Below are positions 43,320 through 52,068 of a DNA stretch of 64,000 nt, piece after piece. Numbering within the stretch: the stretch's first letter is position 1; each line of letters opens with the position of its first letter. Source of the DNA: Syntrophaceae bacterium (GTDB taxonomy: Bacteria > Desulfobacterota > Syntrophia > Syntrophales > Smithellaceae); assembly GCA_018056765.1 (NCBI GenBank), contig JAGPFA010000001.1:124001-188000 (forward strand), read 5' to 3'. The translations under genes were made by a program, and so were the position numbers. A model generated the notes under the pieces. That model searched no databases and was not told where the DNA came from. It worked only from the letters and a program-made list of their open reading frames with translations.

Positions 43320-44642
43320 TCAGGCGCTGATCTTTTCCATCCAGGAAGTAAAAGACGAGTGCGCATTATCGGTCACCAGCAGGCGTCTTTCTTTTTTCCC
43401 CGTTCTTTTCCCGACCGGTTGTTCAATGATCCCGAAATTTATATTCATCGGTTGAAAAGAGGCAGAATCTCTTTCAGAGCTTGTGATATAACGAACGAGA
43501 GCTCCCATGGCCGTAGAAGGGGGAGGAGGGATAAATTGCTTGTTTTCCAGGATAAAAGATGCGCTGAGACCGGCCAGGAGGCCCGTGGCGACTGATTCCA
43601 TATAGCCTTCCACGCCGGTGAGCTGACCGGCAAAGAATATCTCCCGAGCGGTTCTTAAGTTCAAACAGGGGGACAAAACAGAGGGAGAGTGTATGTAGGT
43701 GTTGCGGTGAATGCTGCCCAGCCGGGAGAATTCGGCATTTTCCAGTCCAGGGATCATGCGAAAAATGCGCTTCTGCTCCGGCCAGGTAAGTCTGGTCTGA
43801 AAACCTACCATGTTGAAAAGGCCGGCGGACAGGTTCTCTCTGCGCAACTGAACAACGGCGTAAGGTATGGCATTGGTGTGTGGATTGACCAAACCCACCG
43901 GTTTAAGGGGGCCGAAGGCAAGAGTTTCCTCACCACGCGCGGCCAGCACTTCGATGGGCAGGCAGCCTTCAAAATGCTTTGTGCTTTCAAAGTCCCTTGG
44001 TATGACCTTTTCGCCGGCGATGAGCTCACGGCGGAAATCTTTGTATTCATTTTCCGTCAGTGGGCAATTCAGGTAATCAGGCGTTCCTTTGTCGTAGCGC
44101 GAAGCCCAGTAAACTTTTTTCATGTCTATGGAGTCCGCCTCCACAATCGGAGCGATCGCGTCATAGAAGTATAGGTAGGGGTTACCCAGAAGATCTGATA
44201 TGGATTGTGCCAGCGCATCGGAGGTAAGAGGGCCGGTGGCGACAATAACCGGGCCTTCACTGGGAAGAGAGGTGATCTCGACACGGCTGAGACTGAATTT
44301 GTCCTGCAGCAGGAGGCGCTTTTCGACCAGGGCTGAGAATTCTGATCTGTCGACCGCCAGGGCTGCGCCGGCGGCAACGCTGGTTTGGTCGGCGGCCCAA
44401 AGAATAAGAGAATCCAGGCGGCGCATCTCGTTTTTCAATATGCCGGGCGCGCTCCCGGGATCGTTGGATTTGAAAGAGTTGCTGCAGACCAGTTCCGCCA
44501 GGCGCTCCGAGGTGTGCGCGGGGGAAAAACGAAGGGGCTTCATTTCATAAAGATGAACCGTGTGTCCGCGCTTTAAAAGCTGCCAGGCTGCCTCACAGCC
44601 GGCAAGTCCCCCGCCGATGATCGTGACCGGCGTGTCTGTCAT
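43320..44642 (-). CDS. trmFO: tRNA (uracil-5-)-methyltransferase TrmFO
   Basis: A 440-residue flavoprotein: FAD-binding IIGGGLAGCEAAWQL at the N terminus, conserved catalytic-site Cys53 in LVCSNSFKS, VIATGPLTSDAL and C-terminal PSTAMGALVRYI. It methylates U54 of the tRNA T loop using methylenetetrahydrofolate and FADH2, a pathway of bacteria that lack SAM-dependent TrmA for this step. It overlaps the topA stop by 4 bp and forms an operon with dprA and topA, as often seen. Confidence 0.97.
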   Translation of the reverse strand: MTDTPVTIIGGGLAGCEAAWQLLKRGHTVHLYEMKPLRFSPAHTSERLAELVCSNSFKSNDPGSAPGILKNEMRRLDSLILWAADQTSVAAGAALAVDRSEFSALVEKRLLLQDKFSLSRVEITSLPSEGPVIVATGPLTSDALAQSISDLLGNPYLYFYDAIAPIVEADSIDMKKVYWASRYDKGTPDYLNCPLTENEYKDFRRELIAGEKVIPRDFESTKHFEGCLPIEVLAARGEETLAFGPLKPVGLVNPHTNAIPYAVVQLRRENLSAGLFNMVGFQTRLTWPEQKRIFRMIPGLENAEFSRLGSIHRNTYIHSPSVLSPCLNLRTAREIFFAGQLTGVEGYMESVATGLLAGLSASFILENKQFIPPPPSTAMGALVRYITSSERDSASFQPMNINFGIIEQPVGKRTGKKERRLLVTDNAHSSFTSWMEKISA

Positions 44643-46981
44643 TGGGCGTCTTTTTTCCTGGGCAACTTTTTGATATTTTTACAATCAGGATATCCGGTGC
44701 AGCCCAGAAACTGACCGTAACGTCCCCGCTTGACGGCCATTGGTTTTTGACACAGATCACAAACCTCGTCGGACAGGACGACCTCCTGCTTTATTGCTTT
44801 TCCGTCTTTGCCGATTTTTTTGATATTTTTACAATCAGGATATCCGGTGCAGCCCAGAAACTGACCGTAACGTCCCCGTTTGACAGCCATGGGCTTGCCG
44901 CACAATTCACAAACCTCGTCGGTGGCCGCGCCCTGGTCAGCAATTATTTCCCCTTTGTCGTTTTTCGTGGCGTTCATCGTGTTTTTACATTCGGGATAGC
45001 CTGAGCAGGCCAGAAATTGTCCGAAGCGACCCTCTTTGATCACCATATTTTTTCCGCATTTATTGCATTTGATATCTGTTGTCTGTGCTTCCACGTGTTT
45101 TACCCTCCCGTTTTCGTCATGAGTGAAATTCATGGTGGTTTTACATTCAGGATAATTGGTACAACATAGAAACCGGCCGTTTTTGCCCCATCTGATGACC
45201 ATGGGGGAAGAACATTTGTCGCAGAAGAGATTCGTTGGAATTTCCTCTTTTTTCACATTGCGCATTTCATCTTTTGCCTTTTCCAGTTCACGGGAAAAGT
45301 GCCGGTAGAAATCCCGTAATGTCTGGTCACGTTTGGTTTCACCGCTTTCGATCGCATCAAGTTTATTTTCCATATCTGCTGTAAAGGTAAGGTCAAGAAT
45401 GGTTGGAAAGCTCTCAACCAAAAGCTCAGTGACCATCTTGCCCATTTCCGTCGGGAAGAATTTGCCAGTTTCGAGTTTCACGTATTCGCGGTCCTGGATG
45501 GTTGTGAGAATCGCCGCATAGGTACTGGGACGGCCGATGCCGTTTTCTTCAAGGGCTCTGACCAGGGAAGCCTCCGAGTAACGGGGGGGCGCTAAAGTGA
45601 ATTTCTGCTGTTTGTCAAGCTTCAGAAGCCTTAATATTTCATTCATTTCCAGTTGCGGCAGGAGCTTATCCTCACCGTTTTCATTGTCGTCGTCGTCCTT
45701 TTCCTTTTCCTCTTTGCTTTCGTTGTAAATGGCTATGAAGCCGGGGAATTTCAATATTTGACCCCGGGTGCGAAAAGTACAACCGTCGCCCGTGATGTCA
45801 ATGGTGGTCTGGTCGAAAACCGCCGGGCTCATCTGGCTGGCCACAAACCGGTTCCAGATGAGCTGATAAAGTTTGAACTGATCCGGCGTGAGGTATTTTC
45901 TGATGTCCTGAGGCTTTAACGTCACCAAAGAAGGACGGATCGCCTCATGAGCGTCCTGTGTCTTTTGTGCGTTTTTGTAGTAGTGCGGCTTGTGAGGCAG
46001 AAACTCTGAAGAATAATTATTTTTTATGTATTCACGAACAGACTGCAGCGCTTCATCGGCAATGCGGTACGAATCAGTTCTCATATAAGTAATCAGGCCG
46101 ACGGAGCCGTCCTTCCCCAGTTCAATGCCCTCATATAATTTCTGAGCGATACTCATTGTTTTCTTGGCCGAAAATCTCAGCGCCCGGGACGCTTCCTGCT
46201 GCAGTTTGCTGGTGGTAAAAGGAGGCAGTGGCGCACGTTTGACCTCTTTTTGTTCCAGCTTTTCAACTTCGAACTTGGCCGCCCTGACCCTGGCTTCCAG
46301 CTGGCCGGCTTTTTCGGCGTTTGATACTTTGGCCTTCTTCCCGTCCACCTTGATTAGTTTCGCTTCAAAGGGCGGTGGGTTGCTGCCCTGGAATTCGGCT
46401 GTCAGATTCCAGTATTCTTCCGGTTTGAAGCGGGAAATTTCTTCTTCTCTGTCGCAGATCATCCGCACGGCGACGGATTGTACGCGTCCGGCACTCAAAC
46501 CTCTTTTGACCTTGTCCCATAATAAGGGGCTGATCTGGTAGCCGACCAGGCGATCCAGAATACGCCGCGTTTGCTGAGCTTCATACTTGTTTAAATCGAG
46601 TTGGAGCGGCGTGGTGATCGCGTCCGTAACCGTGCTTTTCGTCAGGTCGTTGAACAAAACACGGTAAATATTTTTCTTCTTGTCCCCGATGATATCCGCG
46701 ATGTGCCACGCGATGGCCTCACCTTCCCGGTCCGGGTCGGGGGCCAGGTAAATGTTTTGGGCTGATCTGGCTGCTTTTTTCAACTCTTCGATGGTTTTCT
46801 TTTTTGCCTCGATGACCTGATAGGTTGGTTCAAAATTATTTTCCAGATCAATGCCCAGCGTTTTTTTAGGAAGGTCTTTGATATGTCCCATAGAGGCGAC
46901 GACGTTAAAGTCCTTACCGAGAATTTTTTTTATGGTTTTAACTTTCGTTGGAGATTCCACGACAATTAATGAATCAGACAT
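44639..46981 (-). CDS. topA: DNA topoisomerase I
   Basis: A 780-residue type IA topoisomerase: Toprim domain (SLIVVESPTKVKTIKKILG, DPDREGEAIAW) and the active-site Tyr299 in GLITYMRTDS. The C-terminal tail has four Cys4 zinc-finger repeats, beginning near residues 600, 648, 698 and 748. The last two fingers are almost identical in protein and DNA sequence. It relaxes negative supercoils. It lies between dprA and trmFO on the minus strand. Confidence 0.97.
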   Translation of the reverse strand: MSDSLIVVESPTKVKTIKKILGKDFNVVASMGHIKDLPKKTLGIDLENNFEPTYQVIEAKKKTIEELKKAARSAQNIYLAPDPDREGEAIAWHIADIIGDKKKNIYRVLFNDLTKSTVTDAITTPLQLDLNKYEAQQTRRILDRLVGYQISPLLWDKVKRGLSAGRVQSVAVRMICDREEEISRFKPEEYWNLTAEFQGSNPPPFEAKLIKVDGKKAKVSNAEKAGQLEARVRAAKFEVEKLEQKEVKRAPLPPFTTSKLQQEASRALRFSAKKTMSIAQKLYEGIELGKDGSVGLITYMRTDSYRIADEALQSVREYIKNNYSSEFLPHKPHYYKNAQKTQDAHEAIRPSLVTLKPQDIRKYLTPDQFKLYQLIWNRFVASQMSPAVFDQTTIDITGDGCTFRTRGQILKFPGFIAIYNESKEEKEKDDDDNENGEDKLLPQLEMNEILRLLKLDKQQKFTLAPPRYSEASLVRALEENGIGRPSTYAAILTTIQDREYVKLETGKFFPTEMGKMVTELLVESFPTILDLTFTADMENKLDAIESGETKRDQTLRDFYRHFSRELEKAKDEMRNVKKEEIPTNLFCDKCSSPMVIRWGKNGRFLCCTNYPECKTTMNFTHDENGRVKHVEAQTTDIKCNKCGKNMVIKEGRFGQFLACSGYPECKNTMNATKNDKGEIIADQGAATDEVCELCGKPMAVKRGRYGQFLGCTGYPDCKNIKKIGKDGKAIKQEVVLSDEVCDLCQKPMAVKRGRYGQFLGCTGYPDCKNIKKLPRKKDAQ
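44667..44890 (-). repeat. Direct DNA repeat within topA (last two zinc fingers)
   Basis: The stretch 44667-44740 recurs at 44817-44890, offset by exactly 150 bp (50 codons), with only two differences noted. It encodes PMAVKRGRYGQFLGCTGYPD twice and indicates a recent tandem duplication or gene conversion. Confidence 0.9.
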
Positions 46982-47038
46982 AACAGCTCCTTAACAATTG
47001 GTCGCCCTATAGACTCCGGAAGGTATTTTGTAAAGACA

Positions 47039-48178
47039 TTATTTTTTCAAGCTGTAATAATTCCCCGGTTGCCTGGCAATAATTCCCTGCAATTCCAATG
47101 TCATCAGTTTGCTGAGCACCTCCTGGGCCGGAAGTCCGACGGCTGAAATAATATCATCCGCATGCGCTTTACCCTGCGCGATAATTTCCGCGATGTCCTT
47201 TTGTGCCGCATTAGGCCCATCAAAAGACGCGTTGAGTTGTTTTGCCGCAAAGGCCGATGGCGGAAAAGAGGCGGCTTTTATCTGCCCCGAGGCTTTTGGC
47301 TCAAGCTGCGGAACTATATCTTCAATAATGTCATCGACATTTTCAATCAGCTTTGCTCCCTGTTTGATCAGGCTGTTTGTGCCGCGCGATGCCGGCGAAT
47401 CGATCGAGCCGGGAATTGCAAAAACTTCACGCCCTTGTTCGAGTGCCAGCCTGGCTGTAATCAGCGAGCCGCTTTTTTCGCCGGCCTCCACGACGAGCAC
47501 GCCGTAGGACATACCGCTGATGATGCGGTTACGGGCAGGAAAGTGATAGGGCAGCGGCTCTGTCCCCGGGGGGTACTCGGAGATGACCGCGCCGTTTTGG
47601 CAGATGGCGCTGAACAATTTTTTATTCTCCGGCGGATAGACAACATCGGGGCCGCTGCCCAAAACTGCAATTGTCCGGCCGCCGGCGGACAGAGCTCCAC
47701 GATGTGAGCAGGTATCAATTCCCCTGGCCATGCCGCTGACGATTGTCACTCCTTTTTGTGCCAATTCACGGCTGAAACGTTCGGTAGTGTATCTGCCATA
47801 AGTACTGGCCTGCCGCGAACCCACTATCGCCAGATTGATATCCTCCTTTTGCAAAGAGCCCAGAACATATAGAAACGGAGGGCTGCCATAGATATTGCGT
47901 AATCTGGCAGGATAGAGATCGTCACAAAATGTGATAACCTGAATTCCTGCTTTTTCCAGCGCATCGAGTTGCCTGGAAATTTTATCCCATTCTTTGAAAG
48001 ACAAGATGGCTGCCGCCGTCTTTTTTTTGATTCCCGGTATTGACTCCACGGCGGCCCGGGACGCCTCAAAAACGGCTGATAACGGTGAAAAACGAAGTAG
48101 AAGCGCTTGAATGAACTCCGGACCGATTCCTTCAATCGATTTCAACGCAAGCCAATATTTTAATTCTTCACGATCCAT
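47039..48178 (-). CDS. dprA: DNA processing protein DprA (Smf)
   Basis: A 379-residue protein with an N-terminal helix-hairpin-helix-like region (ALKSIEGIGPEFIQALLL), the Rossmann-like DprA core (INLAIVGSRQASTYGRY, VSGMARGIDTCSHRGALSAG, GVLVVEAGEKSGSLITARLA) and a C-terminal winged helix-like segment (DIISAVGLPAQEVLSKLMTL). DprA loads RecA on incoming single-stranded DNA. First gene of the dprA-topA-trmFO operon. Confidence 0.96.
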   Translation of the reverse strand: MDREELKYWLALKSIEGIGPEFIQALLLRFSPLSAVFEASRAAVESIPGIKKKTAAAILSFKEWDKISRQLDALEKAGIQVITFCDDLYPARLRNIYGSPPFLYVLGSLQKEDINLAIVGSRQASTYGRYTTERFSRELAQKGVTIVSGMARGIDTCSHRGALSAGGRTIAVLGSGPDVVYPPENKKLFSAICQNGAVISEYPPGTEPLPYHFPARNRIISGMSYGVLVVEAGEKSGSLITARLALEQGREVFAIPGSIDSPASRGTNSLIKQGAKLIENVDDIIEDIVPQLEPKASGQIKAASFPPSAFAAKQLNASFDGPNAAQKDIAEIIAQGKAHADDIISAVGLPAQEVLSKLMTLELQGIIARQPGNYYSLKK

Positions 48179-48338
48179 ACGCGATTTACATCAAACTTGA
48201 TAAAACTCATTTAAATGGTGAACGGGAATTCGGAAAGCAAGTTACAACTGGGCCGTTACTTCTGTCAAGTATTTTAAAATGATTGCTTAAAACGAAGCTT
48301 TGCGTTAATAGATCGCAACTGGTTTTCGTGAGGGGTAC

Positions 48339-50075
48339 ATGATTCGGAAAATTATTTATGCCATCGGAATGTTCCTGTTCATAGGACTTTGGATAAACGG
48401 GGCTGGTGAATTATCCATCGCCGGTGAGGTGGGCGATGAAAGTGTAAAAGCGCGCAGCAGTTTCAATCAGAATGCAGCTGACCGGCGGCAACTGCCTGTT
48501 TTATCAATTTCCCCTCGAGAAATCGATTTAGGAACGATCAAACAGGACGAGGTGTCTTTCGGCGAATTTGTTTTAAGAAATGTCGCCCCGGGACCGTCTG
48601 AAGATATCGTGTGGCAGGCGTCCTGTCCCGAAGGATGGAGCGCGGAAAGCGGAAAAACCATCGAAGGAAAGGTGACACGAAATCCCGACTATATGCGTGT
48701 TGACGTATATTCGAGGGATAATAACGAAAATTATTTTTGGGAGCAGCCGAGGATTTCAAGTTATCGGATCCATATTAAAATGGAGGTCGGTTCTCGACAG
48801 ATTGTGTGTGCCAGAAACATGAAGCCGGGCACCCACCGACTGCCCATAAAGCTTACCTCTACGGGCGGACAAAGAACTGTTTTCATTGTTTTCAGCCTTC
48901 TTTCCATGCAGGAACCACCGTCCATTGTATTGAGTCCACAGCGTCTGGATCTCGGAATTGAGATGCCCGGTAAAACAATATCACAAAGAATCGAAGTGAC
49001 GAATCCCGGGACGGAGATTCTCAAGTGGTCGGTTTTTGTACCCCAGCCGGGCATGATCGAATATACAAGGGAACTGGCCAAAGAACGATATTATTCCTTT
49101 TACAATCCTGATGTGGCCGACGGTGCGAAATATTTACCTCCCGGGCACCTGAAAGACACTTTGGAATTAGTCGGGAAATGGGTTGGGAAAAACGGATATC
49201 CGGTAAGCGCGGGGACCGCAGGGGCGATAAAATTTCATTTCCAGGGGACAGGAGTGAGCTTTTATTTAAAACAGCCATCAGGGGAGGAGAGCTCAGCATG
49301 CTATTTGGATGATGAGAGGATTTATCTTGGCGAGACATTGCCCGGCAGGGAGGACCAAAGTGAACTGGTCACAATTCGTGGGCTTGCCGACACGTCACAT
49401 AATATTTCCATTGTTGTCAAGCAAGGCACATTGGAACCTGAGGGTGTCAAAATATTCGGCAGAGAAATTAAAAGAGGGCCCAAAGGCTGGATTACAGTTT
49501 ATCCTGTCTCGGGAACCACAGGCAATGAAATAGATTACGTTAACGTAAAAGTTGATACTTCATATCTGAATCCGGGAAATTATGGTGAGCAGATAACTTT
49601 CAAAACAAATGTGGGGAATAAAGTTGCAGAAGTCTATATTGATGTCGCAAGCGACAGCATGCCCAAAGTAATAGATATTTACCTGTATACTAAAAATAAC
49701 GACTATCTGTTTACAGCCGATCCGCAAGGTGAAGCAAGGCGTCTGATACAGTACGGGTATGTGAAGCAGGGCATTGCGTTTCGCCTTTTTCCACCTCAAA
49801 CTGCCGGCACAACACCCTTTCATCGCTGGTTCCATCCAGGAAACAATGACCATTACTATCATCATGAGCGTGAGGGGGGAGGCAAGAAACTCGACGAATA
49901 TGTCTATGAAGGTGTCATCGGTAATATTGCCACATCCCGTCTGACGAACACCCGTGCACTTTACCGCTGGTTTAATCCCACGACGAAAACCCACTATTAT
50001 TCTACTGAGACCGCCCAAGCCACAAGTAGCCGCAAGGGGTACAGATTTGAAGGAATAGCCGGCTATGTCAGATGA
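48339..50075 (+). CDS. Secreted multidomain protein with Ig-like, ligand-binding-like and DUF5648-like parts
   Basis: A 578-residue protein with signal peptide (1-29, cleavage near IAG-E). Two Ig-like/ASPM-SPD2-Hydin-type segments follow (about 45-200 and 200-250; LSISPREIDLGTI, IVLSPQRLDLGIEM). A beta-rich central part (IKFHFQGTGVSFYLKQPSG) resembles a carbohydrate-binding-like sandwich, and another Ig-like stretch follows. The C terminus (about 445-578) has repeated WF-P-x-x-x-H-Y-Y motifs (HRWFHPGNNDHYYHH, YRWFNPTTKTHYYSTET), as in DUF5648. It is probably extracellular and adhesive or sugar-binding. Domain names are pattern-based and untested. Confidence 0.7.
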   Translation: MIRKIIYAIGMFLFIGLWINGAGELSIAGEVGDESVKARSSFNQNAADRRQLPVLSISPREIDLGTIKQDEVSFGEFVLRNVAPGPSEDIVWQASCPEGWSAESGKTIEGKVTRNPDYMRVDVYSRDNNENYFWEQPRISSYRIHIKMEVGSRQIVCARNMKPGTHRLPIKLTSTGGQRTVFIVFSLLSMQEPPSIVLSPQRLDLGIEMPGKTISQRIEVTNPGTEILKWSVFVPQPGMIEYTRELAKERYYSFYNPDVADGAKYLPPGHLKDTLELVGKWVGKNGYPVSAGTAGAIKFHFQGTGVSFYLKQPSGEESSACYLDDERIYLGETLPGREDQSELVTIRGLADTSHNISIVVKQGTLEPEGVKIFGREIKRGPKGWITVYPVSGTTGNEIDYVNVKVDTSYLNPGNYGEQITFKTNVGNKVAEVYIDVASDSMPKVIDIYLYTKNNDYLFTADPQGEARRLIQYGYVKQGIAFRLFPPQTAGTTPFHRWFHPGNNDHYYHHEREGGGKKLDEYVYEGVIGNIATSRLTNTRALYRWFNPTTKTHYYSTETAQATSSRKGYRFEGIAGYVR

Positions 50076-50101
50076 AAAATAACCAGGCGCTAATCTGAAC
50101 C

Positions 50102-50130
50102 TTGACAAATAAGGGAAGAGGGGGTATTAG
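50102..50130 (+). promoter_or_regulatory. Sigma-70 promoter of the tRNA cluster
   Basis: TTGACA (50102-50107), exactly 17 bp, TATTAG (50125-50130), about 30 bp before the first tRNA. Confidence 0.8.
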
Positions 50131-50159
50131 GCTTTCTCTTTTTGGTGCAAGCACAGATT

Positions 50160-50236
<77 letters not shown>

Positions 50237-50246
50237 GGGCGATAAT

Positions 50247-50324
50247 GGTGGGTGTAGCTCAATTGGTTAGAGTGCCGGGTTGTGGCCCCGGAGGTTGAGG
50301 GTTCAAGTCCCTTCACTCACCCCA
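50247..50324 (+). tRNA. tRNA-His (anticodon GTG)
   Basis: Acceptor GTGGGTG/CACTCAC with one G-U pair, extra 5' G (50247) opposite the discriminator C as typical for tRNA-His, anticodon loop TTGTGGC (GTG at 50282-50284), T loop TTCAAGT and encoded CCA. Confidence 0.95.
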
Positions 50325-50343
50325 TTTGAATGCTTTAAATTAC

Positions 50344-50420
50344 GCGCCCGTAGCTCAGCCGGATAGAGTCGCAGACTTCGAATCTGTTGGTCGTAGGTTC
50401 GAATCCTACCGGGCGTGCCA
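50344..50420 (+). tRNA. tRNA-Arg (anticodon TCG)
   Basis: Acceptor GCGCCCG/CGGGCGT (first pair G-U), anticodon stem GCAGA/TCTGT with loop CTTCGAA (TCG at 50378-50380), T loop TTCGAAT and encoded CCA. Confidence 0.93.
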
Positions 50421-50480
50421 ATATTGCAGCAATGCCCCTGAAGCAGGACACGATGTGCGCGCACCAGGAAACGGGAAAAA

Positions 50481-50556
50481 GGGCCCTTAGCTCAGCTGGT
50501 AGAGCAACTGACTCTTAATCAGTGGGTCGCCGGTTCGAACCCGGCAGGGCTCACCA
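50481..50556 (+). tRNA. tRNA-Lys (anticodon CTT)
   Basis: Acceptor GGGCCCT/AGGGCTC, anticodon stem ACTGA/TCAGT with loop CTCTTAA (CTT at 50514-50516), T stem CGCCGG-type with TTCGAAC loop, encoded CCA. It decodes AAG. Confidence 0.95.
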
Positions 50557-50563
50557 AATAAAT

Positions 50564-50601
50564 CAAGGGGTTAGGCGATTTGTCCTAACCCCTTGCTTTT
50601 T
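50564..50601 (+). terminator. Intrinsic terminator of the tRNA cluster
   Basis: A 12-bp perfect stem, CAAGGGGTTAGG (50564-50575) with CCTAACCCCTTG (50584-50595), followed by CTTTTT. Confidence 0.95.
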
Positions 50602-50749
50602 GATTGCCAACCTGTAGCTGACTCTTTATGTTTTGTGCTCTGAAGCAGAATCTTAAACATCAGACAATTTAACAAACGGCGAATATCGGGAAACTCTTGA
50701 AGGTCATGCCTGCTTTTCCGGTTTTAACTCGCCGTCATATTTTTGAAAA

Positions 50750-51415
50750 TCAACTCCTCCTTTTTTCGGCGAATTTCGAAGCCCTGCCCGTCGGTGGCTT
50801 TTGCAGGCGAGCTTTGGGATTTTGCCCGTTATTCACAACCTGTGGTTTCTGGATTGTGCGTGGTTTTGTCTTATAGTTTTGCCGGACTTTCGGTGCTTCA
50901 CGGCGGGGTGCCGGTTTGAGAGCCGCTTTTGCACTCAGGCGAGCGCGAGGATTGTATTTGTGAACATTCCACTTTCTTTTCACCTCCCAATGCCTGTCGG
51001 TATGCCATTTATACCAGTTTGCGTGAAGTCTGTGATAGGGGATTTTCTCATAATTCCATATATGACCGTGCCAGGTGCGTTTTTTGAAGTTTCCCCTCCA
51101 GCCTGGGTATACATGGGCATAGAAAGCCGGTGTAGAGCTGTAGAAAGCCCAGCCACGATCATAATCACGTGAGCGGTACCATCGACCCTCCCAGGGGCGC
51201 CACCACCACCCGTTCCAGAAAAATAAGTCAACGTCAATGTCGGGGGCGGCATAGACCGAATCAGTATCGGGAATTGCGACCACCACCGGCGGCAGGGTGA
51301 ATAAAATAGGCGGGGGCAGGGGGATGCTCACATGGATACTGACTGCGGCCATGGCTTGTGACGGGACAATTGCAAGTAAAATCCACAAGAAAACTGCACT
51401 GGTAATTTTTTTCAT
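50750..51415 (-). CDS. Secreted aromatic- and basic-rich protein, unknown function
   Basis: A 221-residue protein with signal peptide (MKKITSAVFLWILLAIVPSQ, cleavage near AMA-A). The mature part begins with a Pro/Val-rich stretch, then a Trp/Tyr-rich segment (WNGWWWRPWEGRWYRSRDYD, about 67-87; WHGHIWNYEKIPYH) and ends in a Lys/Arg/Pro-rich disordered tail. Similar Tyr/Trp-rich periplasmic proteins are widespread in deltaproteobacteria but lack known function. AAGGAGG lies 6 bp before the ATG. A sigma-54-like site lies 75-100 bp upstream. Confidence 0.75.
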   Translation of the reverse strand: MKKITSAVFLWILLAIVPSQAMAAVSIHVSIPLPPPILFTLPPVVVAIPDTDSVYAAPDIDVDLFFWNGWWWRPWEGRWYRSRDYDRGWAFYSSTPAFYAHVYPGWRGNFKKRTWHGHIWNYEKIPYHRLHANWYKWHTDRHWEVKRKWNVHKYNPRARLSAKAALKPAPRREAPKVRQNYKTKPRTIQKPQVVNNGQNPKARLQKPPTGRASKFAEKRRS

Positions 51416-51500
51416 TTTGACCTCCTTAAATTATGTGTCTTTAAACTGTCTTTCGCGTTCATTTTAATCTTTCTTCCGTGTTGCCTTTTACTTGCCTATG

Positions 51501-51516
51501 AGCACAGGTTGTGCCA
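51501..51516 (-). promoter_or_regulatory. Sigma-54-like promoter before the aromatic-rich secreted protein
   Basis: On the minus strand TGGCACAACCTGTGCT has a full -24 TGGCAC and GG-N10-GC spacing, with one mismatch in the TTGC box. It points to the gene at 51415. Confidence 0.5.
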
Positions 51517-51883
51517 AAACTTATTATAAGTTGTAACTATTGATAATTACTGATAAAATACAATTTATGATATACAATTTCGCAAATTTAAAGAGATGTG
51601 GCGGGAAATAAAGAACCACTTAAAGTTACAGATGGGGATAAAGTATCCGCATGTGTTTGCGCGAAAGAAAGGATGATACTGAGATAAGTTGCTTCACAGA
51701 ATCGATTTATAATTTGTGGGTAAGAGGCACTTGTGTTTTCTTTTTGAGAAAGATGCAACACCACAGGTAATTTTTTACAGGTACGGCCCAAAACAGTTGA
51801 GTTATGATTATCATTAATTGGAGTCAGGGGTGACATTTTTATTAAGTGCAGAAGGGTAAAATGTATAACAGGCCAAGAAGCTC

Positions 51884-51912
51884 TTGACATCCATAAAGGC
51901 CTTTTCTATATT
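51884..51912 (+). promoter_or_regulatory. Sigma-70 promoter upstream of the PATAN protein gene
   Basis: TTGACA (51884-51889), 17 bp, TATATT (51907-51912). It would leave a leader of about 150 nt before the gene at 52069. Confidence 0.65.
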
Positions 51913-52004
51913 GCGATTCAAATCGTTAATTTCATGCAACAGGAATCGACATGTTTTTTGTCGGGCTCTCCGGTTGGTTTTCGCAAAAAGATGATGTGCC
52001 TGTC

Positions 52005-52030
52005 TAAAACTTATGTGAGAATTCCGATAA
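52005..52030 (+). promoter_or_regulatory. Possible sigma-28 promoter upstream of the PATAN protein gene
   Basis: TAAAACTT (52005-52012) and TCCGATAA (52023-52030), with TAAA-to-CCGATAA spacing one base shorter than the consensus. It lies 38 bp before the ATG. Confidence 0.45.
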
Positions 52031-52068
52031 TCCAAATCCTGTAATATGAGGAGAAGCAGAAATTTGCC

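Larger units (their letters stand above)
51416..52068. other. Divergent intergenic region of about 650 bp
   Basis: AT-rich and without a supported gene. It holds a sigma-54-like site (minus), a sigma-70 promoter and a sigma-28-like site (plus), listed separately. The short frames here lack ribosome sites and domain-like sequence. Confidence 0.6.

Noticed and set aside
44642..45004. 120-residue plus-strand frame
   Set aside because: It is antisense to the repeated zinc-finger part of topA, which explains its own repeats.
51588..52035. Minus-strand frames of 100 and 73 residues
   Set aside because: No ribosome site, no recognisable domain, and they cover the promoters of the gene at 52069.
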